In this document: piece by piece, positions 19,834 through 29,312 of the stretch | Position numbering within the stretch: the first letter of the stretch is position 1 | Layout: each line of letters begins with the position of its first letter | Origin: a bacterium | Lineage (GTDB): Bacteria; UBP15; UBA6099; DSWB01 | NCBI GenBank assembly: GCA_020061125.1 | Contig: JAGUYV010000452.1 | Coordinates: 1-33,568 of the forward strand | Reading direction: 5' to 3' | Length of the DNA stretch: 33,568 nucleotides | Notes under the pieces: model-generated | What the model was told of the DNA's origin: nothing | Database searches by the model: none | The model's input: the letters and a program-made list of their open reading frames with translations, nothing else | Made by a program: the position numbers and the translations under genes

Positions 19834-20445
19834 ATGATTGCACTGATTGACTACGAGATGGGCAATTTGGGGAGCGTGAGCAAAGCGCTCGAAAAAGCCG
19901 GGTTCGATGTGCGCATCACGGACAACCCGCAGACCTTGCGCGACGCTGCGGGCATAGTGTTGCCCGGCGTTGGCGCGTTCGTGGCCGCCATTGAAAATCT
20001 GCGCAAGCGGGGCCTGGACACCGTGATCCTGGACGAAATCGCCAGGGGCAAGCCGTTTCTGGGCATCTGTCTCGGACTGCAGATGCTGTTCGAGTCCGGG
20101 GACGAAGGCGCGGGCGCGCAGGGTTTGGGCCTGTTCAAGGGCAAGACCATCCGTTTCTCGCACGGCCTCAAAGTGCCGCACATGGGCTGGAACCAGTTGA
20201 ACTTCAAAAACCGAGGTCCGCTTGGAGCGGACATCCCCGAGGGCGCGTTTTTCTATTTCGTGCATTCTTATCATGTGGCCCCCGAGGATGAGTCCATCGT
20301 CATGTGCACCACGAACTACGGATACGATTTCGTGTCCGCCATAACCAGGGACAATGTCACGGCCACCCAGTTTCACCCCGAAAAGAGCCAGAAATGGGGC
20401 CACAAACTGCTGGCGAATTTTCACCGGCAGGTGACAAAGGATTAA
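19834..20445 (+). CDS. hisH: Imidazole glycerol phosphate synthase subunit HisH
   Basis: MIALIDYEMGNLGSVSKALEK, GICLGLQMLF (catalytic Cys), HSYHV, QFHPEKSQ. Confidence 0.98.
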   Translation: MIALIDYEMGNLGSVSKALEKAGFDVRITDNPQTLRDAAGIVLPGVGAFVAAIENLRKRGLDTVILDEIARGKPFLGICLGLQMLFESGDEGAGAQGLGLFKGKTIRFSHGLKVPHMGWNQLNFKNRGPLGADIPEGAFFYFVHSYHVAPEDESIVMCTTNYGYDFVSAITRDNVTATQFHPEKSQKWGHKLLANFHRQVTKD

Positions 20446-20503
20446 CGCAGAGAGCGCAGAGTCCAACAAAGGACGCAGAGGCAAAGCGCTTTTCTGAACT
20501 CAC

Positions 20504-20650
20504 AATCATGTAGGGCGGCATCGCCGAATGCCGCCATCGCAAAGCGCAGGAGCGATGTGTGCAATCATGGAATACGGCGGCACGGCGGAACAAATCGTTC
20601 CGAGGGCGGCGCGGGTCGGCGACCACGCCCTACATTGATAAGTTTGAACC
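20504..20650. repeat. Intergenic repeat copy 1, MITE-like, with inverted ends
   Basis: ATGTAGGGCG (20508-20517) and inverted CGCCCTACAT (20626-20635); contains perfect 8-bp hairpin GGCGGCAT-CGCCGA-ATGCCGCC (20514-20535); shares 32 nt exactly with copy 2. Confidence 0.7.
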
Positions 20651-20714
20651 GGCAGCGGCCGGGAAATCCCAGCGCAGAAGCACGCGGAGTTTCATAGAGG
20701 AAAGAAAACGGCCA

Positions 20715-21464
20715 ATGATCATCTACCCGGCAATTGACATCATGGACGGGCAATGCGTGCGGCTTGTGCACGGCGAAAAGAGCCAGCGCACCAACTACTC
20801 CAACAACCCCGCGGATGTGGCGCTCAAATGGCGCAGCCTGGGCGCGCGCTGGCTGCATGTGATTGATCTGGATGCAGCCATCAACCAGAAGCCGCTGGCC
20901 AATATTTTCACAATCAAGAAGATTCTCACCGCGCTCGGGCCGGGAACCATGAGCGTGCAGGTAGGCGGCGGCATCCGAGAACGCAGCCACATTGAAACCC
21001 TGCTCGACCTGGGCGTGACGCGCGTGATCGTTGGAACCAAAGTGATCGAGTCCGAGAGCTTCGCGCGCGAAATTTTCAGCGAGTTCCAGGAGCGCGTGGT
21101 TCTGGCCCTGGACAGCCGGGAAGGCAAGGTGGCGATCAACGGCTGGACCGGCGTGAGCGACATGCCCACCGAGGAATTCGCGAAAAGAATGGACCGCCTG
21201 GGCGCGCGCACCATGAATGTCACGGACATCACCCGCGACGGCACGCTCACCGAGCCGAACTTCGAGATGATCGAGCGCCTCTGCAAGCTGGTGCGCGCCG
21301 ACATCGTGGCATCGGGCGGCGTGTCCGCGCTCGAACACATCGAGAAACTCAAGAAACTGAAACGCAAAAACATGAACGGCGCCATCGTGGGCAAGGCGCT
21401 CTACGAAGGAAAATTCGACCTCAAGAAAGCCATCGAAAAGTACCAGGACAAGGAGACGCCGTAA
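20715..21464 (+). CDS. hisA: HisA, 1-(5-phosphoribosyl)-5-[(5-phosphoribosylamino)methylideneamino]imidazole-4-carboxamide isomerase
   Basis: Start ATG 20715: [36 protein letters not shown]...; [29 protein letters not shown]. Confidence 0.97.
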   Translation: MIIYPAIDIMDGQCVRLVHGEKSQRTNYSNNPADVALKWRSLGARWLHVIDLDAAINQKPLANIFTIKKILTALGPGTMSVQVGGGIRERSHIETLLDLGVTRVIVGTKVIESESFAREIFSEFQERVVLALDSREGKVAINGWTGVSDMPTEEFAKRMDRLGARTMNVTDITRDGTLTEPNFEMIERLCKLVRADIVASGGVSALEHIEKLKKLKRKNMNGAIVGKALYEGKFDLKKAIEKYQDKETP

Positions 21465-22219
21465 TGCTGGCCAAGCGCATCATCCCGTGCCTGGATGTGG
21501 ACAAGGGCCGCGTGGTCAAGGGCGTGAATTTCGTGAACCTCGTAGACGCGGGCGACCCCGTGGAGCAGGCGTCAAAATACGAGGAGCAGGAAGCCGACGA
21601 ACTGGTGTTCCTGGACATCACGGCCTCACACGAGACCCGGCACATCATGACCGACATCGTGCGCCGCACCGCCGAGTCCATCTTCATTCCCTTCACCGTG
21701 GGCGGAGGCATCAACGACCTGGACACGGTGCGCGAGATGCTCAATGCGGGCGCGGACAAGGTGTCCATGAACACGGCCGCGGTGAACAACCCGGACCTGA
21801 TTAATGAATCCTCGGAGCGGTTCGGCTCGCAGTGCATCGTGGTGGCCATAGACGCCAAGCGCGAGGGTGATTCCTGGACCGTGTACACGCACGGCGGGCG
21901 CACGCGCATCGAACGCGACGCGGTCCAATGGGCCGTGGAATGCGAACAGCGCGGCGCCGGCGAAATCCTGCTCACAAGCATGGACCGCGACGGCACCAAA
22001 ATCGGATACGACAACGAACTGAACCGCGCCATAGGCGAGCGCGTGAAAATTCCGGTCATCGCCTCCGGCGGCGCGGGCGAACTCGAACACCTGTACGACG
22101 GCATCGCCAGAGGCCTGGCTGACGCCGTGCTCGTGGCGTCCCTGTTCCATTACGGAATTTACACTATCCGCGAAACCAAGGAATACCTGGCAAGCCGCGG
22201 TGTGACTGTAAGAATGTGA
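21464..22219 (+). CDS. hisF: Imidazole glycerol phosphate synthase subunit HisF
   Basis: [64 protein letters not shown]; start overlaps the hisA stop (TAATG). Confidence 0.98.
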   Translation: MLAKRIIPCLDVDKGRVVKGVNFVNLVDAGDPVEQASKYEEQEADELVFLDITASHETRHIMTDIVRRTAESIFIPFTVGGGINDLDTVREMLNAGADKVSMNTAAVNNPDLINESSERFGSQCIVVAIDAKREGDSWTVYTHGGRTRIERDAVQWAVECEQRGAGEILLTSMDRDGTKIGYDNELNRAIGERVKIPVIASGGAGELEHLYDGIARGLADAVLVASLFHYGIYTIRETKEYLASRGVTVRM

Positions 22220-22288
22220 GCAGCGTACACAAAAATTGCAGACAGAACAAAGTGCGAAAAGGGAAACTTCTTGTCACTTTGAACTTAA

Positions 22289-22383
22289 AATCATGTAGGG
22301 CGGCATCGCCGAATGCCGCCGCCGCGGGTCGCAGATGCTGTATGCAATCCGGCGTGCATACCCGGCAATGATAAGTTGAACCA
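22289..22383. repeat. Intergenic repeat copy 2, related to 20504-20650
   Basis: AATCATGTAGGGCGGCATCGCCGAATGCCGCC at 22289-22320 is identical to 20504-20535; GATAAGTTGAACC matches GATAAGTTTGAACC of copy 1; the inverted right end is missing. Confidence 0.7.
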
Positions 22384-22435
22384 TCCGAAACGGTACTATT
22401 CGCCCGCGGGGCGCAGAGGAAAGGAAGAACAGACA

Positions 22436-22753
22436 ATGGTTGAGCTTAAATACGACGCCAACGGATTGATCCCCTGCATCGTGCAGGATGAAAAGGACGG
22501 CGCCGTTTTGATGATGGCGTGGATGAACGAGGAGTCCGTGAAACGCACGCTCGAAGATGGCACCACATGGTTCTGGAGCCGCTCGCGCCAGGAATTCTGG
22601 AACAAAGGCGCCACCAGTGGCAGCAAACAGATCGTGAAAAAGATGTACTACGACTGCGACGCGGACTGCCTTCTGGCCGTGGTCGAGCAACTCGGCTCTG
22701 GCGCCTGCCACACCGGCGAGCGCACCTGCTTCTACCGCGAACTCACCAAATGA
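22436..22753 (+). CDS. hisI: Phosphoribosyl-AMP cyclohydrolase
   Basis: Start ATG 22436: [62 protein letters not shown]..., DCDADCLL. Confidence 0.96.
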   Translation: MVELKYDANGLIPCIVQDEKDGAVLMMAWMNEESVKRTLEDGTTWFWSRSRQEFWNKGATSGSKQIVKKMYYDCDADCLLAVVEQLGSGACHTGERTCFYRELTK

Positions 22754-22755
22754 AA

Positions 22756-22775
22756 CGGGCGGCTCTCGCCGCCCG
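22756..22775. terminator. Terminator between convergent hisI and asd
   Basis: CGGGCGGC-TCTC-GCCGCCCG hairpin followed by a T-rich stretch. Confidence 0.65.
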
Positions 22776-22817
22776 GTTGTTCCGTTTTCATTCTCAATAG
22801 AGATGGTTTGGGTAAAA

Positions 22818-23936
22818 TCATCCGGCCAGATGTTCTATGACGATGCGCAACACGCGGCGGATGGGTTCGGCCGCGCCCCACAGAAGCTGATCGCCCACCG
22901 TGAACAGGGTCAGGTATTCGGGACCGATGTTCATTTTGCGGATGCGGCCCACGGGCACGGTAAGCGTGCCGGTCACGGCCGCAGGGGACAGCTCCGCACG
23001 CGTGGCTTCGGGCGTGTTGGGCACCACTTTGACCCACGGGTTGGCCGAGGCGATGATGTCCGTAATTTCATCAAGTGGCGCTTCTTTGGTCAGCTTGATG
23101 GTGAGACCCTGGCTGTGGCAGCGCATGGCGCCGATGCGCACGCACAGGCCGTCCACGGGAATTGGCTTTTCCAGGCCAAGAATTTTGTTGGTCTCGGCGT
23201 AGCCCTTCCACTCTTCCTTGGTCTGGCCCGCGTCCACGAGCTTGTCAATCCACGGGATGAGACTGCCCGCGAGCGGGGCCATGAAATACTGCGTCGGGAA
23301 ATCGTTCGCGCGGATGGCAGAAGCCACGGTCCGGTCAAGCTCCAGAATGCCTTTGGCCGGATCGTTGAGCAGGGGTTCGGCTGATTGGTAAATCGCGCCC
23401 ATCTGGGACACGAGTTCGCGCATGTTGTTGGCGCCCGCGCCGGACGCCGCCTGATAGGTCATGCTGGTGATCCATTCCACGAGACCCTCGCGGAACAGCC
23501 CGCCGATGCCCATGAGCATGAGACTCACCGTGCAGTTGGCGCCGATGAAGTCCTTTTTGCCCTGCCCCAGCGCATTGTCAATCACATCGCGGTTCACGGG
23601 ATCCAGAACCAGCACCGAGCTGTCCTTCATGCGCAGCGTGGAGGCCGCATCAATCCAATACCCCTTCCATCCCTGTGCGCGCAGTTTTTCATACATGGAC
23701 TCCGTGTAGGAACCACCCTGGCAGGTCACGATGACATCCTGCCGGGACAGGCTTGCGACATCGTTGGCGTCCTGCACCGGGGGCGCGTCCAGTCCCACCG
23801 CGGGCGCGGGCTGCCCGGCCTGCGAAGTGGAATAAAATGTGGGCGAAAACCCCGCAAAATCCTTTTCCGCGAGCATTCGCTCCATGAGCACGGACCCGAC
23901 CATGCCCCGCCAGCCCACAAATCCTATGTTCAACAT
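22818..23936 (-). CDS. asd: Aspartate-semialdehyde dehydrogenase
   Basis: [38 protein letters not shown] (catalytic Cys), [31 protein letters not shown]. Confidence 0.96.
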   Translation of the reverse strand: MLNIGFVGWRGMVGSVLMERMLAEKDFAGFSPTFYSTSQAGQPAPAVGLDAPPVQDANDVASLSRQDVIVTCQGGSYTESMYEKLRAQGWKGYWIDAASTLRMKDSSVLVLDPVNRDVIDNALGQGKKDFIGANCTVSLMLMGIGGLFREGLVEWITSMTYQAASGAGANNMRELVSQMGAIYQSAEPLLNDPAKGILELDRTVASAIRANDFPTQYFMAPLAGSLIPWIDKLVDAGQTKEEWKGYAETNKILGLEKPIPVDGLCVRIGAMRCHSQGLTIKLTKEAPLDEITDIIASANPWVKVVPNTPEATRAELSPAAVTGTLTVPVGRIRKMNIGPEYLTLFTVGDQLLWGAAEPIRRVLRIVIEHLAG

Positions 23937-24096
23937 GACTGTCACCTTTTCCCCGAACCGGCAATATCGTGCAACGGAATATTATTATAGGACCGCGCGC
24001 GGCGCGCGAAAAGTTCTTTTGCGCGCAGGCGTCCGGTTCCGTAATCCGCGCGCCATGGTGTAGAATCTTATGAAAAGCAGCGGGAGGCGCGCGTTC

Positions 24097-24918
24097 ATGT
24101 TCAAGGACAAGACAGTGGTGATCACCGGAGGTTCGTCCGGAGTGGGCCGCGAACTGGCCATGAGACTTGCCAAACGCGGCGCGCGCCTGGCCCTGCTCGC
24201 GCGCGGCAGGGAAATGCTTGAAGAAACCCGGAACGAAATCGCCGATGCGCACCCCGGCGCGCGCGTGGACATATTTTCATGCGATGTTACTGACAGCGCG
24301 GCCGTGGATTCCGCGTTCCGGGCTGTAGCTGATTCGCAACTCGGCGCGCCGCATGTCCTGATCAACAGCGCGGGCATCTTGATAGAGAACTATTTCGAGA
24401 AGCTGCCGCTTGAGGTGTTCCGAAAGACCATGGACATCAACTTCTTCGGCACCCTGCACTGCATCCGCGCGGCCCTGCCCTTTTTCAAAGGTCACGGCGG
24501 CGGGCGCATCATCAATATGAGTTCCCTGTCAGGCGTCATGGGCGTGTTCGGGTATAGCGCCTACTGCGCATCCAAGTACGCGGTCAAGGGCCTGACCGAC
24601 ACCCTGCGCGTGGAACTGGGTCCGCAGAAGATCAAGTTTCATGTGGTGTGCCCGCCCGAATTCGACTCACCCATGGTGCGGGAAATGAACAAGACGCGCA
24701 CGCCCGAAAACCTGGCCATGGCGCATCTGCTGCCCGTGCTCACCATCCCGCAGGTGGCCGATGAAATTCTGTCCGGCGTGCGCGCGGGCCGCTATGAGAT
24801 CGTGCCGGGCGCCATCCCGCGCGCGGCATACTTTCTTGACAAACTCCTGCCCGGCCCCAGCCGCGCGCTCACGGACATGACCATCCGCCGCCATTACAAA
24901 GGCCCTTCCACGGATTGA
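24097..24918 (+). CDS. SDR family oxidoreductase, 3-ketodihydrosphingosine reductase-like
   Basis: VVITGGSSGVGRELA (TGxxxGxG), NSAG, YxxSK-type active site YSAYCASKYAVKG; PPEFDSPMVREMNKTRTPE resembles KDSR proteins. Confidence 0.85.
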   Translation: MFKDKTVVITGGSSGVGRELAMRLAKRGARLALLARGREMLEETRNEIADAHPGARVDIFSCDVTDSAAVDSAFRAVADSQLGAPHVLINSAGILIENYFEKLPLEVFRKTMDINFFGTLHCIRAALPFFKGHGGGRIINMSSLSGVMGVFGYSAYCASKYAVKGLTDTLRVELGPQKIKFHVVCPPEFDSPMVREMNKTRTPENLAMAHLLPVLTIPQVADEILSGVRAGRYEIVPGAIPRAAYFLDKLLPGPSRALTDMTIRRHYKGPSTD

Positions 24919-24967
24919 TTGTTTATTTGAAAGGTTTCCTCTGAACGAATATTTGCACAACAAAAAA

Positions 24968-24998
24968 GCGCCCGGACCGCGGGAAGCGGTCCGGGCGC
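24968..24998. terminator. Bidirectional terminator
   Basis: Perfect 13-bp stem GCGCCCGGACCGC / GCGGTCCGGGCGC, loop GGGAA, flanked by an A-run and ATTATTTT. Confidence 0.85.
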
Positions 24999-25022
24999 AT
25001 TATTTTGCGTTGTTTCCTGCGT

Positions 25023-27125
25023 TCAGAAGTCCATGGAATAGCCCATGCGGAAGATCTGCTCGTCGTAGCTCTTGTACATGTTCGTGACATAGCGGTACTC
25101 GTAATCGTAGTTCTCGAACTCGAAATTGATCTTGCGGGATTGATCCAGGTAGTAAATGAAGTTGATGCTGGACTGCTTCTCCATGGGCGCTGCTCCGGTT
25201 GTGACAGTGGTTGCGGTCACCGATGTGGTGGAGGATTTGCGGCCGGTGCGCTTGTAATTGATGTTGGTGATGAACTTGAAGGGCTTGATGTTGAGCTGCA
25301 CGCCGTAGCGGTCCGTGTTGGTTTTGCCAGTGGTGAGAGTGCGAAAGGTCTGCGTGACCAGGCCGGAAGTGGTTTGCATTTGCGTGTAGGAATAGCTCTT
25401 GTTCACTATGGTGTTGTAGGTGAACAGAGCAAAGGCTTTGTATCGTGTGGTTAAGGTCCAGTTGCGGGTGTCGTTGCGCAGAAATGAGAGGCTGCTGATA
25501 AGGCTTGTGTTGGACTGGTCGTAGGACCGCCGGTCCAGGTCATAGCGCTGGAACACGAACACCGCGCTGTTTCCGTTCCAGTTCCCTTGATCGTGGAAGT
25601 CCTGGCGCAGAGTGAAGCTGGCGTTGGTGGATTCGCTGCGGTTGGTGCCCAAAAGGCGCAGGTCCGCGTCGGTTTGAGTGTAGAGTTTGGAGTAGCGTGC
25701 ATCGAGCGTGGGGAAGTGCGGGTAGTTGAGGGTCATGCTGCTGATGGAGTTGGTGGACTTGTCAGTGTAATCGTTGGTGTTCGCGTTGTGGTGCAGATTG
25801 TTGTGATAAGCGTCGAAGAAAGAGCGAAGCGTGATTCTCTGGGAAGGCTTGTACTGCAGGGTGCCGTAGGTTCCTTCGCGATCCGCTTCGGTGAAGGTTC
25901 CGAGAGTGGTGGGTGTGAAGCGCGGTCCGATGGAACGGCGGCCCACATTGCCCGTCCAGCGTTTGCCGGTATATGAGAGATAATATTTGGAGGCGGAGTC
26001 CTTGCCAAGCATGTTCGCGTTTGAGCTTCCGCGCTCGGTGTGGTTGTCATAGACGAACTCGGAATTGAGTTTCCAGAACTTGTTGTAGGTGAAGGCGCTG
26101 GTGATGCCTGCGAGGGTGTCCTTGACGGGCACAAGCGTTGTGCCGGGTTCGCCGTGCTCGCGCGAATGCAGCACGATGATGTCCATTTCATGGTTCTTGC
26201 TGGTGGTGGTGTCGAGCTTGAAGCCGCGGGTATAGCGTTTGTAGCGGCCGCTGTGCGGTTCGCGCGTGCGGCCCGCCAGCCAGGTCAGTTTGTACTTTTC
26301 GTTCAGGTTGCGGATAGCGTACAGTCCGCGCAGGCGCACGCCGTTCATGGTCAGTTCCGAAAAATCATTCAACTTCACTGTTCGGTCGCCCACGGTGATG
26401 GTATCGTTGTTGTCCAGATATTCAAATGTGAAATAATCGTTCGCCCTGCCGGTAATCTGTTCCACGGAGCGCTGGTAATTCCCGTTCAGTGTCTTGCCGT
26501 AAAACTTGTGGCTAAAATCGAAAGTGGAGGTGATGTTGAACGCCTCGGGATACCGGATGTCGGCTTCGGACTCGGCCTCGGGCCTGATGGCTTTGTTGAG
26601 ATGAATGTCCTCGAGCTGCATGGTGAGGCGCCCGTGCGTGGTCGGTTTCTGCGTGGCCGCAGGCGGCGTCACGCGCTCGACGGTCACGCGCTCCACCACG
26701 CGGAAATCCCACTGCACGGGGTCCGTAGAGGTCAAGGAGTTCACATAATAATAAGTGATGCGCACATTGTGATTGCCAAGTTTCAATGGCGCAGCCGGAG
26801 TATAAAAAATATACTCGGTGCTGATGTTGGTTTCCGCGGTCACATCCTCGCCATCCACATAAACTCTGATTGATGTGGGGTTTATGGGAGGATCCGTAAC
26901 CGGGAGCTTGACGCCGATCATGGGCATGCGGTCCGTGATCTGCTCTCCCACGAACGGGTTCAGAATCTGGCCGCCAACCGACGATTCGTCCACGGCCGTG
27001 GCCCCTGCCTGGGCCACAACAATCTGTTCGCCGTCCTGCTGTTTGGCGCCCGCGGGCGAACCGGCCATTACCGCGAACGCAAAAACCAGAATGATGCACA
27101 CGGCAACAACTGATTTTCTCAACAT
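25023..27125 (-). CDS. Putative outer-membrane beta-barrel protein with N-terminal Ig-like region
   Basis: Start ATG 27125: MLRKSVVAVCIILVFAFAVMAGSPAGA signal; many alternating amphipathic strands; terminal Phe (QIFRMGYSMDF), typical of OM barrels. Confidence 0.65.
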   Translation of the reverse strand: MLRKSVVAVCIILVFAFAVMAGSPAGAKQQDGEQIVVAQAGATAVDESSVGGQILNPFVGEQITDRMPMIGVKLPVTDPPINPTSIRVYVDGEDVTAETNISTEYIFYTPAAPLKLGNHNVRITYYYVNSLTSTDPVQWDFRVVERVTVERVTPPAATQKPTTHGRLTMQLEDIHLNKAIRPEAESEADIRYPEAFNITSTFDFSHKFYGKTLNGNYQRSVEQITGRANDYFTFEYLDNNDTITVGDRTVKLNDFSELTMNGVRLRGLYAIRNLNEKYKLTWLAGRTREPHSGRYKRYTRGFKLDTTTSKNHEMDIIVLHSREHGEPGTTLVPVKDTLAGITSAFTYNKFWKLNSEFVYDNHTERGSSNANMLGKDSASKYYLSYTGKRWTGNVGRRSIGPRFTPTTLGTFTEADREGTYGTLQYKPSQRITLRSFFDAYHNNLHHNANTNDYTDKSTNSISSMTLNYPHFPTLDARYSKLYTQTDADLRLLGTNRSESTNASFTLRQDFHDQGNWNGNSAVFVFQRYDLDRRSYDQSNTSLISSLSFLRNDTRNWTLTTRYKAFALFTYNTIVNKSYSYTQMQTTSGLVTQTFRTLTTGKTNTDRYGVQLNIKPFKFITNINYKRTGRKSSTTSVTATTVTTGAAPMEKQSSINFIYYLDQSRKINFEFENYDYEYRYVTNMYKSYDEQIFRMGYSMDF

Positions 27126-27161
27126 TTGTTTGACTCCCTTTACATAAATTAATATTGACAG

Positions 27162-27191
27162 ATTATATATTTTTCCCAAACAGTAAATCAA
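27162..27191 (-). promoter_or_regulatory. Sigma70-type promoter for the beta-barrel gene
   Basis: Reverse strand TTGATT, 18-bp spacer, TATAAT in an AT-rich gap. Confidence 0.5.
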
Positions 27192-27222
27192 GCGGTAATT
27201 TTTGTTTTTCTATGAAATATTT

Positions 27223-27708
27223 TTACATGTCCCGGCGGGCGAGAAACACAGCCAGATTCACCGCTTCAACGGGTGTTCCGGCCATGTGGAAATTGGGATC
27301 CCGGCATCCTGCCGCGGCCAGATCCCAGGTGTGCAGCCCAACAACCGGCTTCCTGCTTTTCAAGGCCAGCGCGATTTCGCTCAATGTGCCGTATTCACCC
27401 TGCACGGCGATGATCGCATGGCTGGACAGGATGTTTATGCTGTTTCTTGCGTGCCCCATGCCTGTGGCGATAATGTGCGTAATGTAGGGATTGGCGTCCG
27501 CATGGCTGGCTCCCGGCAGGATGCCGATGACCGTCCCTCCGGCCTCGAAAGCGCCCCGCGCCGCGGCCCCCATGGCTCCGCCCAGTCCACCGCACACCAG
27601 CACGCAGTCCGCTTCGGCAATGAGCCGCCCCACTTCATGCGCAAGCTCAATTCCCGGCCCGTCCATGCGCCCCGGCCCCATGACGCCTACCTGCGGTTTC
27701 CTTTGCAC
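27223..27708 (-). CDS. TIGR00725/LOG-like family protein (lysine decarboxylase-like fold)
   Basis: GVMGPGRMDGPGIELAHEVGRLIAEADCVLVCGGLGGAMGAAARGAFEAGG...; QGEYGTLSEIALAL in place of PGGxGTxxE. Confidence 0.85.
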   Translation of the reverse strand: MQRKPQVGVMGPGRMDGPGIELAHEVGRLIAEADCVLVCGGLGGAMGAAARGAFEAGGTVIGILPGASHADANPYITHIIATGMGHARNSINILSSHAIIAVQGEYGTLSEIALALKSRKPVVGLHTWDLAAAGCRDPNFHMAGTPVEAVNLAVFLARRDM

Positions 27709-27747
27709 GCACTCACCCTCATATCCTGTTTTCCCAAGAGCATCCCT

Positions 27748-28128
27748 TTATGGCTCCAAACCCAGGCTCTCGGCAAGGTCCAGCAATTCCGCCGCTCGGC
27801 GGCACATGAGCCGGAAAAAATGCGCAGGCTCGCGCGCCTCGATTTCAAGGCGAAGTTCCCATGGATAAAGTTTGTTTTCCACAATGCGCTGGCGCAGTAT
27901 GAAAAACCCCGATGGGGCTTCGACAAAGAGATAACTGCAATAGTCGTCGAAATTCGCTATGGGCGGCTGAAAACTCTCTACGCGCACGAAGTCCAGCCGC
28001 TGCCCGTTCTGGAGCAGGGCGTAATAGCCAAGGCCATAAGCTTCAAAATGCGTGATTTGTTCGTTTCTTCCGCGGATGGCGATGACCATGCCTCCGGCGG
28101 AGCCTGTCTGCGCATCGCTCATACGCAT
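27748..28128 (-). CDS. Hypothetical protein
   Basis: 126-aa ORF in tight same-strand context between lptF/G and the LOG-like gene. Confidence 0.6.
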   Translation of the reverse strand: MRMSDAQTGSAGGMVIAIRGRNEQITHFEAYGLGYYALLQNGQRLDFVRVESFQPPIANFDDYCSYLFVEAPSGFFILRQRIVENKLYPWELRLEIEAREPAHFFRLMCRRAAELLDLAESLGLEP

Positions 28129-28189
28129 TCTCTCTAATGTGTCCGGCTCATGTCATGAGGGCGTAACCGGCGCAATGGTCGTGAATGGT

Positions 28190-29293
28190 TTATCTGCGTT
28201 CGGCTTTTGCGCACAGATATACGCCTATGGCGAACACGATGACATTGGGCATCCAGGCGGCGGCCGCAGGGTTGATCATGGATCCGCCCAGGCCGCGGAA
28301 AAGCTGCTGGAACATGTAATAAAAGAATATGATGATCACGCTTACACCCAGGCCCACGGACGAACTGGCGCGCTGCGGGGTCATGGCCAGGGGCGCGGCG
28401 ATGAGCGCAAACGCCAGGCTCGCGAACGGGATCGCCAGTTTGCCGTGAAAGTCCACGCTCTTTTTGCCGATGATGTGTTTCTCGACGCCCTGCTGTTTCA
28501 TGCGCTCGATTTCGAGCCGCAGCTCGCGAATGGTCATCTCCTCGCTCTGTTTCTGCTGCTGGAGCATGTCCTCGAAGCTCTGCGTGAGTTCGAGTTCCAG
28601 GGTGTCGCGGGTTTCCACATGGGTGTAATTTTTGGGGCGGCCCTCGGCGGTGCGGTGCGCCCTGTAGATTTCGGCCTCGTGCATGATGAGCTTGTCGTCG
28701 CGCGAGGCGTGTGCCTGCTCCGCGAACACCACCTGCACGGGCCTGGCGTTTTCATATTCCTGAATGGTGACGCCCAGCAGGCGGCGGCCCTGCACCTGGC
28801 TGATAAGAATGGCTCTCTTGAGCTGCCCCTCTTCTTCTTCCTTGAGAAACATGTTCGTGATCTGGAACCCGGAACTGGTCTTGAGATTGTCTATGAGCCG
28901 GTTGAAACGCAGATTGGACGCGGGCACGGCACGGTCGTTCATGAACAGGGCGAACAGGCTCACGCTGAACGCGAAAACCACGGCCGGGGCCAGCAGGCGC
29001 AGAAAGCCGACCCCTCCGGCGCGGCACGCGATGGTTTCAAGGTCGCTGCTCATGCGGTTGAACACCAGGAGGATGCAGAACAGCGTGGCCATGGGCAGGG
29101 TGTAGGTGATGATTTCGGGCATTTTGTAAATGAACGCCGTTGCCACGACCAGGATATTCACATTGTGGTCCTCGGCCAGGCGGATCATTTTGTATATCCC
29201 GCCCACGCCCAGAATCAGCGCTGTGAACGCCATAATGCCCACCAGGAACAGGGGCGCAAGTTGTCGCAACAGGAATCGGTCAATGAGTTTCAT
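28190..29293 (-). CDS. LptF/LptG family LPS export ABC transporter permease
   Basis: Start ATG 29293: MKLIDRFLLRQLAPLFLVGIMAFTALILG; LPMATLFCILLVFNRMSSDLETIACRAGGVGFLRLL; C-terminal TM helices. Confidence 0.92.
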   Translation of the reverse strand: MKLIDRFLLRQLAPLFLVGIMAFTALILGVGGIYKMIRLAEDHNVNILVVATAFIYKMPEIITYTLPMATLFCILLVFNRMSSDLETIACRAGGVGFLRLLAPAVVFAFSVSLFALFMNDRAVPASNLRFNRLIDNLKTSSGFQITNMFLKEEEEGQLKRAILISQVQGRRLLGVTIQEYENARPVQVVFAEQAHASRDDKLIMHEAEIYRAHRTAEGRPKNYTHVETRDTLELELTQSFEDMLQQQKQSEEMTIRELRLEIERMKQQGVEKHIIGKKSVDFHGKLAIPFASLAFALIAAPLAMTPQRASSSVGLGVSVIIIFFYYMFQQLFRGLGGSMINPAAAAWMPNVIVFAIGVYLCAKAERR

Positions 29294-29312
29294 AGGCTTG
29301 GCGGCGCGAGGC

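Noticed and set aside
20504-22383. CRISPR array interpretation of the repeats in the his region
   Set aside because: Only two copies about 1.8 kb apart with genes between them, no regular spacers and no cas genes.
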